Shown piece by piece: positions 8,498-18,053 of a stretch of 50,388 bases of DNA. The position numbers and the translations under genes were made by a program. The notes beneath the pieces were generated by a model that saw only the letters and a list, made by a program, of their open reading frames with translations, searched no databases and was not told the origin of the DNA. Within the stretch, counting starts at the first letter, position 1. Every line of letters begins with the position of its first letter. The stretch spans positions 1 to 50,388 of the forward strand of contig CAIOZS010000238.1 in the NCBI GenBank assembly GCA_903862845.1. Reading direction: 5' to 3'. The stretch is from an uncultured Thermoleophilia bacterium. GTDB taxonomy: Bacteria; Actinomycetota; Thermoleophilia; UBA2241.

Positions 8498-10797
8498 CCG
8501 CCCTCCACCTCCTCCAGATGGAGGGCGGCCAGAACCCTCTCGGGGGTGGCCGGCAGATCCGAGAGCGACGTCCCCAGGGCATGGTTGACCGCGTTGATCA
8601 CGGCCGCCGCAGTCGGCACCGTGGCGATCTCGCCCACGCTCTTGGCCCCGAACGGTCCGTCGTCGCCCGAGTGCTCGACGAGCAGCACGTGGATATCCGG
8701 CATGTCGGGAGCGTTGACCACATGGTAGTTCTTGAACCCGTCGACGCCGCTGCGTCCGGCCTCGTCGACGTCCATGTGCTCGTAGAGCGCGTAGCCGATG
8801 CCCATCTGCACGGCGCCCTGGAACTGCGCGTGGACCATGCCCCTGTTGATCGCTTGGCCGACGTCGCCGACGGCGAGGAAGTCGGTCACCGCGGTCAGCC
8901 CGGTGGCGCAGTCCACCTCGACCTCGGCGAACTGCACCGAGTAAGACGCCGGATTGGAGGTCGCGTAGTACGTGACCGACGCCGTGATCGCCGGCGAGTG
9001 CCGCATTTGGCTCAAGCGGGCGATGTCTCTGAAGGCGACGCCGCGCTGCCCGTCGTCCTGGACGTGAACCTCGCCGCGCTCCACCGTGAGCCTCTCTCTG
9101 GGTTCGTGCAGCAGGTCGGCGGCTGCCGTGACGATCTCCTCTTTGAGCTTCTCGGCCGTGGCCTTGGCGCACGCGCCGACCACGTAGGTCACGCGGCTCC
9201 CGAAGGTGCCGTAGTCGAACGGCGTGCTGGACGTGTCAGCCTCGCCCGCGGCCACGAGGTCGGGGCTGACGCCGAGCACTTCGGCGACGATCACTTTCAT
9301 GACGGTGACGATGCCGCAGCCCGGGTCGTGGAGGCTGGCGCCGAGCTCGAACGTGCCGTCTTCGTTCATCTTGAGCGTCATGTTGCTGGCCTCGGCGAAC
9401 TTGCCGAACATGCCGTTCTTGTGGGCGCCGCAGGCCACGCCGACGCCGCGGCGGAAGCGCCCGCTCCCGGGTGCCCGCCCGCGCCTGGTACTCCAGTCGA
9501 AGGCGGCGGCGCCGCGCTCGAGGCATTCGCGCACGCGGGCATCGCCCAGCGACATCCCGGTGACCTGGTCCACCTCGAAGGGGTGTCTGAGGTTCATCAG
9601 GCGCAGGTCGACCGGGTCGATGCCCAGCTCGCCGGCTACATTGTCCATGTGGATCTCGAGGGCGGTCACGATCTCCGGCGCTCCCCAGCCTCGCGCCGCC
9701 CCGGCCACCGGCGTGTTCGTGTACACCGCCCGCGACCGGTGATGGTAGTGAGGCACGCGGTAGAGCTTGGTGATCTTCTGGCACATGTGGACCGCGTAGT
9801 CGGAGGTGCTCGACGCGTAGGCCCCGGCGTCCAGCACGGTTGCGACCTCCATGTCCTCCAACTGGCCCTGCGGACTGCAGGCGGTGCGGATCGTCGATGC
9901 CGTCGCCGGCCTGACCATGGTGGCGATCATGCACTCCTCACGGTCGAGCAAGAGCTTCACGGGCCGCCGAGTCTTCTGCGCCATGAAGGCCGTCACCGGC
10001 TCTAGGATGTACTCGGTCTTGCCGCCGAAGGAGCCGCCCATGGGGGCTTTGATCACCCTGACGCGGTGGTAGTCCAGCCCCAGAAGGTCGGCGACGACCG
10101 TCCGCGCGCCGTACACGCCCTGGCTCGTGCTCCAGATGGTCAGCCCCCCCGTGCTGTGGGGCTGCACGACGCAGACGTGCGGCTCGAGTGCCGCGTGGTG
10201 GATCCGCGGGGTCGTCGTCGTGCTGCTCACCACCACCGCGTCCCGCGACTCGGCGCTGCGACCGCACTCCTCCTCGTGCTCGAAGAACACGTTGCCGCCC
10301 GGGTGGAGCGGCAGGTCGTCGCGCCGCTGTGCCTCCTCCGGGGTGAAGAGCGCCGGCAGCTCCTCGTACTCGACGTCGATGAGGGTCATGGCCGCCTCGG
10401 CGATCGCCTGGCTGGTGGCCACGACCGCCGCGACTCGGTCGCCGACGAATCGTACGTGTTCGCTGAAGAGCGTCTCGTCTCGCGGGCAGAGCTCCTGCTC
10501 CGGCGTGAGCCGGGCGCGACAGTACACGTCTGCCGGGCTGTTCAGATGCGAGAAGACCTTGACGACCCCCGGCAGCGCCTCGGCAGCGCTGGAGTCGATG
10601 CTCGTGACCATGCCGTGGGGGATGGGGCTGAGCAGAAGCTTGGCGTAGAGCATGCCGGGCAGCTGGATGTCGCTGCCGTACACGAGCTCCCCGGTGACCT
10701 TCTGCCACGCGTCGTGCACGGGGTACGTCAGGCCCACGTACAGCAGGTCCTTCGTCAATCTCTCTCCTCGGCTCTTCTCTTGCGGGGCGGAGTGCAA
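8494..10797 (-). CDS. Xanthine dehydrogenase family, molybdopterin-binding subunit
   Basis: GGSFGGKTEYILEPVTAFMA, AGAARGWGAPEI, C-terminal GPFGAKSVGE; exact start uncertain (10797 or nearby). Confidence 0.9.
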   Translation of the reverse strand: MHSAPQEKSRGERLTKDLLYVGLTYPVHDAWQKVTGELVYGSDIQLPGMLYAKLLLSPIPHGMVTSIDSSAAEALPGVVKVFSHLNSPADVYCRARLTPEQELCPRDETLFSEHVRFVGDRVAAVVATSQAIAEAAMTLIDVEYEELPALFTPEEAQRRDDLPLHPGGNVFFEHEEECGRSAESRDAVVVSSTTTTPRIHHAALEPHVCVVQPHSTGGLTIWSTSQGVYGARTVVADLLGLDYHRVRVIKAPMGGSFGGKTEYILEPVTAFMAQKTRRPVKLLLDREECMIATMVRPATASTIRTACSPQGQLEDMEVATVLDAGAYASSTSDYAVHMCQKITKLYRVPHYHHRSRAVYTNTPVAGAARGWGAPEIVTALEIHMDNVAGELGIDPVDLRLMNLRHPFEVDQVTGMSLGDARVRECLERGAAAFDWSTRRGRAPGSGRFRRGVGVACGAHKNGMFGKFAEASNMTLKMNEDGTFELGASLHDPGCGIVTVMKVIVAEVLGVSPDLVAAGEADTSSTPFDYGTFGSRVTYVVGACAKATAEKLKEEIVTAAADLLHEPRERLTVERGEVHVQDDGQRGVAFRDIARLSQMRHSPAITASVTYYATSNPASYSVQFAEVEVDCATGLTAVTDFLAVGDVGQAINRGMVHAQFQGAVQMGIGYALYEHMDVDEAGRSGVDGFKNYHVVNAPDMPDIHVLLVEHSGDDGPFGAKSVGEIATVPTAAAVINAVNHALGTSLSDLPATPERVLAALHLEEVEGG

Positions 10798-10854
10798 CGC
10801 CTACGTGAGTGTGTCAGGCGCAGGCCGTCGTTGCCAACCGCGGCCGGGCGGCGT

Positions 10855-12492
10855 TCAGATCAGGCTCGCTGGAGGGCGCTCCTCAGGCTTGCTCGCGGCG
10901 AACCATTGCTCGAAGTCGGTACGGCAGCGCCGCGCCGCCGGCGCGGTACACGCGCCGCCGGCCGAGGTGCAGAGCAGCTCCGGCGGCAGGCCGCGGCCGA
11001 TGCCGTCGGCGACGTCGATGGCTTCGTGTAGCGGCAGCACGGCTTCGTGACCGGCCAGCGCCAGGTCGGCGAACACGTGCGCCGTGCAGGTGGCCGCAAG
11101 AATGCGGCTGCGGCAGGGCTGGCAGAGGCCCCCCGGCATCGGGTCGCACGGCATGCCGGTGAAGGCCTGGAGCGCCAGCGACGCCGCGTTCTCGACCTGC
11201 TCCGGTGAGCCGCCGGCCATCTCGGCGATTGCGGCGGCCGCCATGGCTCCGCAGGTCCCGGCCTCGCCGGTGCAGCCTGTCACCTCACCGGTCGGCGCCG
11301 AGCGCGAGTAGGCGATGGCGCCGATCGCGGCCGCGACGAAGAGCCCGTGCAGCAGGTCGTCCTCGCCGAGACCACGGGCGTCCTGCACGGCGCTCATGGC
11401 GGCGTAGATGTAGCCGCCGCCGCCGCCCATCGGGCCCGGTACCACGACGACGCCGGGGATGCCCGAGCCGGCCCCGTAGGCCCACTTGATCGTCTGCGCA
11501 GTGACTCCGTCCGTCACGGCCCCGCCCGACGCGGCGTGTTTCGCCCAGCGGCCGGCGAAGTCGGGCTTGAACGGGCTGAGGGGGACGATCACGTCCTCCT
11601 CGTACACGGCGCGCGTCTGCCGGCGCATGAGACGGGCCAGCATGCGCATGCGCTCGAGGATGCGCTCGCGTGGCCAGCCCGAGGCGTCCATCTCGTAGCG
11701 CACGGCGACCTCCCACAGCGGCAGACCCTCACGCTTCCCTATCTCGCGCCAGGCGGTCATCGTGTCGAACAGCTGTGGTCTGCGATCGCGCTGTGAGACG
11801 ACCGGCAGAAGCGGCTCGAGCACGGCCACGGCCACCCCGGGGAGGGCGGCCGTCGGCAGACCGCCCAGGGCCGCGAGGTCCGGCTCGGCGACCAGCATGT
11901 AGGCGTGCAGCACGCCGCGTCCGTCGACGGCGACCTCGTGGCTCTCCACAAACCCGGCCAGCCCGGGCACCAGCGCCGCGAGCTGCTCCTCGCCGATCCG
12001 CCTCTGCGCGTCGAAGACCAGAAGCACATAGCCGTCGCCGATGGCGTGCAGTGGGAAGCCGTTGACCGAGACTGTCTCCACCATGCCGCCCCCGGTGGAG
12101 TTGCCGACAAGCGCCGCCTCGCGACCGCTGCGACCGGTCATGACGAACTTGACGGCGTTCGGATGCCGACTCTCGGCGAGCTCGGTGAACTCAAACGAGA
12201 CCTCGGCGCCGACTTCTTCGGCGAGCTCGAAGGCACGGAACAGCCGTTCGTCGTCGGGCCGGAAACCGAGGACGCCGCCGACCATGGCGCGGTCCTCGGC
12301 CATGATCCCGAACGTCCCGGCGAACGAGCCGCGCTCATCCAACAGGATCCGGATCCGCGATGGCGGCTCGCCGAGCAGGTTCCCCGCCAGATTGCCGAGA
12401 CGGCACGGCCCGGCGAAGTGGGAGCTCGAGCCCGGCTGCATCACCGGGCCGAAGACGTCGTTGAAGAACTCGGGGTAGGCGGAGACGGCCAT
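10855..12492 (-). CDS. L-serine dehydratase-like protein, fused beta and alpha domains, Fe-S type
   Basis: N-terminal MQPGSSSHFAGPCRLGN (cf. GPSSSHT of beta domain); C-terminal cysteines in TGCTGEAGTCGAMAAAA and GMPCDPMPGGLCQPCRSRIL (cf. alpha domain). Confidence 0.7.
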   Translation of the reverse strand: MAVSAYPEFFNDVFGPVMQPGSSSHFAGPCRLGNLAGNLLGEPPSRIRILLDERGSFAGTFGIMAEDRAMVGGVLGFRPDDERLFRAFELAEEVGAEVSFEFTELAESRHPNAVKFVMTGRSGREAALVGNSTGGGMVETVSVNGFPLHAIGDGYVLLVFDAQRRIGEEQLAALVPGLAGFVESHEVAVDGRGVLHAYMLVAEPDLAALGGLPTAALPGVAVAVLEPLLPVVSQRDRRPQLFDTMTAWREIGKREGLPLWEVAVRYEMDASGWPRERILERMRMLARLMRRQTRAVYEEDVIVPLSPFKPDFAGRWAKHAASGGAVTDGVTAQTIKWAYGAGSGIPGVVVVPGPMGGGGGYIYAAMSAVQDARGLGEDDLLHGLFVAAAIGAIAYSRSAPTGEVTGCTGEAGTCGAMAAAAIAEMAGGSPEQVENAASLALQAFTGMPCDPMPGGLCQPCRSRILAATCTAHVFADLALAGHEAVLPLHEAIDVADGIGRGLPPELLCTSAGGACTAPAARRCRTDFEQWFAASKPEERPPASLI

Positions 12493-12496
12493 TGCC

Positions 12497-12706
12497 TCAG
12501 TCCTCCACAGCGCTGCCGAAATGCCGGGCGCCGGTCACGGCTGTGTCGGCGGTGGCGACCGGCAGGCTGAACACGCGCACCCGGCGCAGCGGCATGACGC
12601 CGCCGCCCTCGGCCGGCATGGTCAGAGCCCGTCGCATCACCACGATGGCCTCGTCCATAGGGAGAAGCTCGCTGACTAGCCTCTGTTCCGCGATCGGCGC
12701 ATTCAT
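12497..12706 (-). pseudogene. N-terminal fragment of ornithine cyclodeaminase/mu-crystallin family protein
   Basis: 69-aa ORF MNAPIAEQRLVSELLPMDEAIVVMRRALTMPAEGGGVMPLRRVRVF... resembles only the N-terminus of OCD proteins; NAD-binding region absent. Confidence 0.5.
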
Positions 12707-12766
12707 GGGCCGGCCTCCTTCAGTCGAGTCGCCGTGAGCCGCCGCCGCCTGCGCGGTCCGGCGAGC

Positions 12767-13894
12767 TCAAGAGTGATGGCATCCGTCGTCCCGCTCGTAG
12801 CGCTCGGCCGCGCGGCGCACCGCGTCCCAGTCGAGCTCGATGCCCAGACCGGGTGTCTCGAAGAGCCCGATCTTGCCCTGGGCGGGCGTAAGATCGGGCG
12901 CCGTGACGAGGTCCTCGACGAGCAGCTGGTGCATGATCTGGTTGCCGTCGGTGAGATTGGCGGTGCGCAGACCGAGGTGGTGCTGGGCGGCGTCGGTGAT
13001 GCCTGAGACGCCTTGGCCGTGCAGGCAGACCGGCACGCCGGCGGCCTCGGCGATCGCGGCGGCCTTGCCGAAGGCGAGCAGGCCGCCGGCTTCGTGCGGC
13101 GACAGGACGACGACGTCGGCGGCGCGCTGCCGGCAGATCTCGTAGACGTCGGCCGGTGTGAACACCGCCTGGTCGGCGGCGATGGGCACGCTCACCGACT
13201 CCTTGACCTGGCGCAGGGCGGCGATGCTCTGCAGCGGCGTCGGCTGCTCGATCCACTCGGGCTCGAACTGCGCCAGCCGGCCGATCATGTGGATCGCCTC
13301 GGGGACGCTCCAGGCGCAGTTCGCGTCCAGGCGCAGCCGGCGGCCGCCGATCGCTTCGCGCACGGCCGCCGTAGTGCGCAGGTCGGCGTCTTCGCCGCGC
13401 CCGATCTTCAGGTAGATAACGCCGTAGCCCGCCGCTGCAAGGTCGCGGGCGTCTTCGGCGAGCTCGTCGGTCGTGTCTCCCTGGACGAAGCCGAAGTAGT
13501 CGACCTCGTCGCGCACGGCGCCGCCGAGGAGCCGGTGCACCGGCCAGCCGGCGGCCTTCCCGAGGATGTCCCAGAGTGCCATCTCCAGACCGGAGAGGAC
13601 GAAGTTGGCGTGCCACGGGGTGTGATTGAAGCTCCCCAGATGTCGCGCCCCGGTGATGAGGCGCTCGATGTCGAAGACGGGTTCGCCGACAAAGAGAGGT
13701 GCGACGCCCTGCAATGCGGCGACGGTGCCCTCCGCCGGGAAGGCGGCCACGGATTCGCCGATGCCGACGAGGCCGTCGTCGGTCTCGACCTCGACGAGGA
13801 CCACGGCCGCCGCGTGGTCCACGCGGCCGGCCCAGTGGTAGGGCTCCCTGAAGGCCAGGGCCATCGGCGTGGTCTTGACGCGGGCGATCTTCAC
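12767..13894 (-). CDS. Mandelate racemase / muconate lactonizing enzyme (enolase superfamily) protein
   Basis: GLEMALWDILGKAAGWPVHRLLGG, RLDANCAW, WIEQPTP, PIAADQAV metal-ligand regions; GTG start overlaps hutH stop. Confidence 0.85.
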   Translation of the reverse strand: MKIARVKTTPMALAFREPYHWAGRVDHAAAVVLVEVETDDGLVGIGESVAAFPAEGTVAALQGVAPLFVGEPVFDIERLITGARHLGSFNHTPWHANFVLSGLEMALWDILGKAAGWPVHRLLGGAVRDEVDYFGFVQGDTTDELAEDARDLAAAGYGVIYLKIGRGEDADLRTTAAVREAIGGRRLRLDANCAWSVPEAIHMIGRLAQFEPEWIEQPTPLQSIAALRQVKESVSVPIAADQAVFTPADVYEICRQRAADVVVLSPHEAGGLLAFGKAAAIAEAAGVPVCLHGQGVSGITDAAQHHLGLRTANLTDGNQIMHQLLVEDLVTAPDLTPAQGKIGLFETPGLGIELDWDAVRRAAERYERDDGCHHS

Positions 13895-15414
13895 GGTGCC
13901 AGGCGACGAACCACGGCGGCGAGCTCGCCGCCCGCGACGGCCTGCGCCGCCGCCTCGATCTCGGGGGCGAGGTAACGGTCGCGACCGAGCGTCGGCGCGA
14001 AGCGCCTCACGAGGTCGCGACCGGCCTTGGTGCCCACGCCCGCCTCGAGCGGCGCCAGCAGGTCGATGGCCTGCGCCGCGCACAGCGCCTCGATTCCCAG
14101 CACAGTCTGGGCGTTGCGCATCACGTCCTCGAGCTTGAGCGCCGCCGTCATCCCCATGCTCACGTGGTCCTCCTGGTCGCCCGAGCTGGGGATGGAGTCG
14201 ACGCTCGCGGGATGGCACAGGATCTTGTTCTCGGCGACCAGCGCGGCGGCCGTGTACTGGACGATCATGTAGCCGTTGTTGAGGCCGCTGTCGGTGGTCA
14301 GGAACGGCGGCAGCTCAGAAAGCGAGCTGGTCAGCATACGGAAGATCCGGCGCTCGCTGATGCTGGCGATCTCGCTCACGGCCATCGCCGCGAGGTCGAG
14401 AGCCAACGCGAGCGGCTCGCCGTGGAAGTTGCCCGCCGAGATGATCTCGCCGCTGTCCGGGAAGACGAGCGGGTTGTCGGTGACGGCGTCCACCTCGACG
14501 CTGATCACCTCGCGCAGCCAGCGCAGGGCGTCGCGGCAGGCGCCGTGCACCTGCGGGATGCAGCGCAGCGAGTAGGCGTCCTGGACCTTGTCGCAGTTGA
14601 GGTGGCTCAGCATGATCCCGCTGCCCGCGGTGGCGGCCCGCACATTGGCGGCCGTGCGGAGCTGGCCGGGGATGGGACGCAGGAGCTGGATGCGCTCCTC
14701 GAAGGGGCCGACGGAGGCGCGCAGGCCCTCGAGGCTCATGGCGCCGACAAGATCGGCGGAGTCGAGCAGCGCCTCGCCGTCGGCCACCGCGAGGCAGCCG
14801 ATGGCGGCCATGAACTGCGTGCCGTTGAGCAGGCTGAGGCCTTCTTTGGCTTCGAGCGTAAGAGGCGCGAGCCCCGCGGCCCGCAGAACGGGCCCGGCCG
14901 GCTCGCGCTCGCCCTTCGGGCCGAGCACCTCGCCCTCGCCCATCATCGCGAGGACGAGATGAGCCGAGGGGGCGAGGTCGCCGGAGGCGCCCAGCGAGCC
15001 CCTGGACGGCACCCACGGCACGAGGTCGGCGTTGAGCATCGCGCCCACAAACTCGGCGACCGAGGCGCGCACCCCCGAGTGGCCGCGCGCCATCGTGTTG
15101 AGGCGGATCGTCATCGCGGCGCGCACGACCTCGCGGGAGAGCGGCACGCCGACTCCGACCGCGTGGCTGCGCACGAGGTTCTGCTGCAGCTCCTCTACCT
15201 TGCCCGCCGGGATGTGCGTGGTGGCCAGCAGGCCGAAGCCCGTGGTGACTCCGTAGGCCACGCGCTCCTCGGCGACGACGCGCGCGATGACGTCGTGGGC
15301 CGCGTCGATACGCTCGCGCGCGGCCCGGCCGAGGGAGACCACGGCTCCGCCGCGCGCCACCGCGAGGACGTCTTCGATGCAAAGCGGGGCGTCACCGATC
15401 ACAACCTGCGTCAT
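13891..15414 (-). CDS. hutH: Histidine ammonia-lyase (copy 1, canonical type)
   Basis: MIO motif GSLGASGDLAPSAH, NLVRSHAVGVG (S-H selectivity pair), GLNNGYMIVQYTAAALVAENK, HPASVDSIPSSGDQEDHVSMG. Confidence 0.93.
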   Translation of the reverse strand: MTQVVIGDAPLCIEDVLAVARGGAVVSLGRAARERIDAAHDVIARVVAEERVAYGVTTGFGLLATTHIPAGKVEELQQNLVRSHAVGVGVPLSREVVRAAMTIRLNTMARGHSGVRASVAEFVGAMLNADLVPWVPSRGSLGASGDLAPSAHLVLAMMGEGEVLGPKGEREPAGPVLRAAGLAPLTLEAKEGLSLLNGTQFMAAIGCLAVADGEALLDSADLVGAMSLEGLRASVGPFEERIQLLRPIPGQLRTAANVRAATAGSGIMLSHLNCDKVQDAYSLRCIPQVHGACRDALRWLREVISVEVDAVTDNPLVFPDSGEIISAGNFHGEPLALALDLAAMAVSEIASISERRIFRMLTSSLSELPPFLTTDSGLNNGYMIVQYTAAALVAENKILCHPASVDSIPSSGDQEDHVSMGMTAALKLEDVMRNAQTVLGIEALCAAQAIDLLAPLEAGVGTKAGRDLVRRFAPTLGRDRYLAPEIEAAAQAVAGGELAAVVRRLAP

Positions 15415-16295
15415 GGTGATCGCCTCCTTTCGAGCTGCGCCTGGAGGAGTGGGACAACGTCCGCCGGAGCGGGCGCCACCGGGATGCCGGCGGCCTCGAG
15501 CGCGGCCTTCTTCTCGGCGGCTGTGCCCGACGAGCCCTCGACGATGGCGCCGGCATGGCCCATGCGCTTGCCGGGCGGCGCGCCGAAGCCCGCGATGTAG
15601 GCGACCACGGGCTTCGAGACGTGTTCGCGCACGAACGCCGCGGCGCGCTCCTCGCCTTGGCCGCCGATCTCGCCGATGAGGACGATCGCCGCGGTCTCGT
15701 CGTCGGCCTCGAAGAGCTCGAGGCACTCGAGAAAGCCGACGCCGTGGATGGGGTCGCCGCCCATGCCGACCACCGTCGACTGGCCGATGCCGGCCATGGT
15801 GAGCTCGTGGACGACCTCGTAGGTGAGCGTCCCCGAGCGGGAGACAAGGCCCACGGCCCCTGGGGTGAACACGTCGGCCGGCATGATGCCGGCGCTGCAG
15901 CGCCGCGGCGTGATCAGCCCCGGCCCGTTCGGGCCGACGAGCAGGGCGCCGCGGCGCGGAAGATGCGCCGTGACCTCCGCCATGTCGCGCACGGGGATGC
16001 CCTCGGTGACGCATACCACGAGCCGTATGCCGGCGTCGGCGGCTTCGATCATCGCGTCGCGTGCGAAGCGCGCCGGGACGAAGAGCACGGCTACGTCGGC
16101 GCCGGTCGCGGCCACCGCGGGCGCGACGGCGTCGAACACGGGCGTGCCCTCGACGGTCTGGCCGCCCTTGCCCGGCGAGACGCCGGCCACGAGGTTCGTG
16201 CCCGCGGCGCGCATGCGCGCCGCGTGAAAGGCTCCCTCGCGCCCGGTGATGCCTTGCACCAGCACGCGGCTGCGTTCGTCGATGAGGATTGCCAT
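15411..16295 (-). CDS. sucD: Succinyl-CoA ligase-like alpha subunit (CoA-binding)
   Basis: VQGITGREGAFHAARM, VGPNGPGLI, SRSGTLTYE, active-site GHAGAIVEGSSGTA. Confidence 0.88.
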   Translation of the reverse strand: MAILIDERSRVLVQGITGREGAFHAARMRAAGTNLVAGVSPGKGGQTVEGTPVFDAVAPAVAATGADVAVLFVPARFARDAMIEAADAGIRLVVCVTEGIPVRDMAEVTAHLPRRGALLVGPNGPGLITPRRCSAGIMPADVFTPGAVGLVSRSGTLTYEVVHELTMAGIGQSTVVGMGGDPIHGVGFLECLELFEADDETAAIVLIGEIGGQGEERAAAFVREHVSKPVVAYIAGFGAPPGKRMGHAGAIVEGSSGTAAEKKAALEAAGIPVAPAPADVVPLLQAQLERRRSP

Positions 16296-17488
16296 CAGCC
16301 CTCCCGGCGGGCGTCGGGGCCGGCCGGCGCGGCCGCGCCGGCGACGGCAAGTCGCACCGCTTCGCCGGCGCTCGGGGCCACAGTGAGACCGGGGATCCCG
16401 GCGTCCGCGAGCAAGGCGCGGCCCTCGGCGGCAGCGTTGCCGTCCAGCCTCACGACCACGGGCACGTCCACGCCCGCGTGACCCAGCACCTGCACGAGGC
16501 CGCGCGCGACCTCGTCGCAGCGCGTGATCCCCCCGAAGATGCTGACCAGCAGCACGGAGACGGCCTCCATGGAGAGGATCACGTCGAGCGCCGCCGCCAC
16601 GACCTCGGCGCGCGCACCGCCGCCGATGTCGCAGAAGTCGGCGGCGGCTCCGCCTGCCGCGGCGATCTGGTCGATGGTGCTCATCACCAGCCCGGCGCCG
16701 TTGCCGAGCACGCCGATGTCTCCGTCCAGCGCCACGAACGAGAGGCCGGCCTCGTGTGCCCTCGCCTCGCGGTCCTCCTTGGCGGCATGGGCTTCGGCCT
16801 TCAGGTCGGCGTGCCGAAACAGCGCGTTGTCGTCGATGGTCACTTTGCTGTCGAGGCACACGAGCTCGCCGGTGGCGGTGACCACCAGCGGGTTGACCTC
16901 GCAGAGCGTCGCGTCGCTGTCGCGATAGAGCCGCCACAGGGCGCGCACGGCGCCGGCAAGGGCCTGCTTCGCCGGCGTGCCGTCCGGGCCGGCGAGCTCG
17001 GGCCCCAGACCCGCCGCGGCCACGACGTCGCGGACCTGGTAGTCACAGAGGCCGAGCAAGGGGTCGACCGGGGTGCGCACCAGGGCGCCGGGGTTGCGGC
17101 GCGCGACCTCCTCGACGTCCACGCCACCCTCGGCCGAGAAGATCAGCATGGGAACACGGTGCGTGCGCGCTGAAGAGATCGCGAGGTAGAGCTCGCGGGC
17201 GATCTCGACCGCCTGTTCCACGAGCACGCAGGAGACGGCGTGCCCGCGGATGGTCATGCCCAGGATGTCCGCGGCCGCGGCCGCGGCCTCGCCGTCGGTG
17301 GCGCAGACGCGAACGCCGCCGGCCTTGCCACGGCCGCCGGTCTTCACTTGCGCTTTGACGACTACCGGCAGCCTGAGCTCGGCGGCTGCGACCTGCGCCT
17401 CCGCCGGCGACCGCGCCACGCGGGACGGCAGGACGGGCAGGCCGGCGGACGCGAACAGGCTCTTGCCCGTGTGCTCGAGTAGGTCCAT
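16295..17488 (-). CDS. sucC: Succinyl-CoA ligase-like beta subunit (ATP-grasp)
   Basis: VVVKAQVKTGGRGKAGGV, CEVNPLVVT, GNGAGLVMSTID, ILLVSIFGGITRCDEVA-type C-terminus. Confidence 0.9.
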   Translation of the reverse strand: MDLLEHTGKSLFASAGLPVLPSRVARSPAEAQVAAAELRLPVVVKAQVKTGGRGKAGGVRVCATDGEAAAAAADILGMTIRGHAVSCVLVEQAVEIARELYLAISSARTHRVPMLIFSAEGGVDVEEVARRNPGALVRTPVDPLLGLCDYQVRDVVAAAGLGPELAGPDGTPAKQALAGAVRALWRLYRDSDATLCEVNPLVVTATGELVCLDSKVTIDDNALFRHADLKAEAHAAKEDREARAHEAGLSFVALDGDIGVLGNGAGLVMSTIDQIAAAGGAAADFCDIGGGARAEVVAAALDVILSMEAVSVLLVSIFGGITRCDEVARGLVQVLGHAGVDVPVVVRLDGNAAAEGRALLADAGIPGLTVAPSAGEAVRLAVAGAAAPAGPDARREG

Positions 17489-17492
17489 CGGC

Positions 17493-18053
17493 TCACGCCT
17501 CGGCGGCGAGTCTGCGGCCGAGCCGGAAGGCCTCGACGTTCAGGTCGCGGAAGCGCTCCGGCACGCGGCTGACGACGGCCGCCTCGGCCGCCTCGGCCGG
17601 CACCATACCGGTGATCTCCACCAGCGCGCCGACGGCGACGATGTTGGCGACCACGGTCTTCTTGAGGTGCTCGGCAGCGGCCTGCGTGAACGGAATGCCG
17701 CGCAGATTGCGGCCGCGCAGGTTGTCGTCGGGCTCGACGAGCCCGGAGTCGTACACGAGCAGGCCGCCCGGGCGCGTGTCTGCGGCGTACTTCTCGTAGG
17801 CCTCCTGCGAAAGACAGAGGCTTACGTCGGGCGTATCGACCTCCGGGTAGTCGATCTCTTCGTCGGCGATGATGGCCTCGGCCTTTGAAGCGCCGCCGCG
17901 CGCCGCCGGCCCATAGCTCTGCGTCTGCACGACGTGCTTGCCCAGGGCGGTGGCGGCCTCGGCGACGATCGCCGCCGCCAGCAGGATGCCCTGGCCGCCT
18001 GAGCCGGAGAAGCGGATCTCGAGGCGCGCCTCGTGCTCGTCGGTTTCAGCCAC
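17493..18053 (-). CDS. korC: 2-oxoacid:ferredoxin oxidoreductase, gamma subunit
   Basis: IRFSGSGGQGILLAAAIVAEAA...QTQSYGPAARGGASKAEAIIAD. Confidence 0.85.
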   Translation of the reverse strand: MAETDEHEARLEIRFSGSGGQGILLAAAIVAEAATALGKHVVQTQSYGPAARGGASKAEAIIADEEIDYPEVDTPDVSLCLSQEAYEKYAADTRPGGLLVYDSGLVEPDDNLRGRNLRGIPFTQAAAEHLKKTVVANIVAVGALVEITGMVPAEAAEAAVVSRVPERFRDLNVEAFRLGRRLAAEA

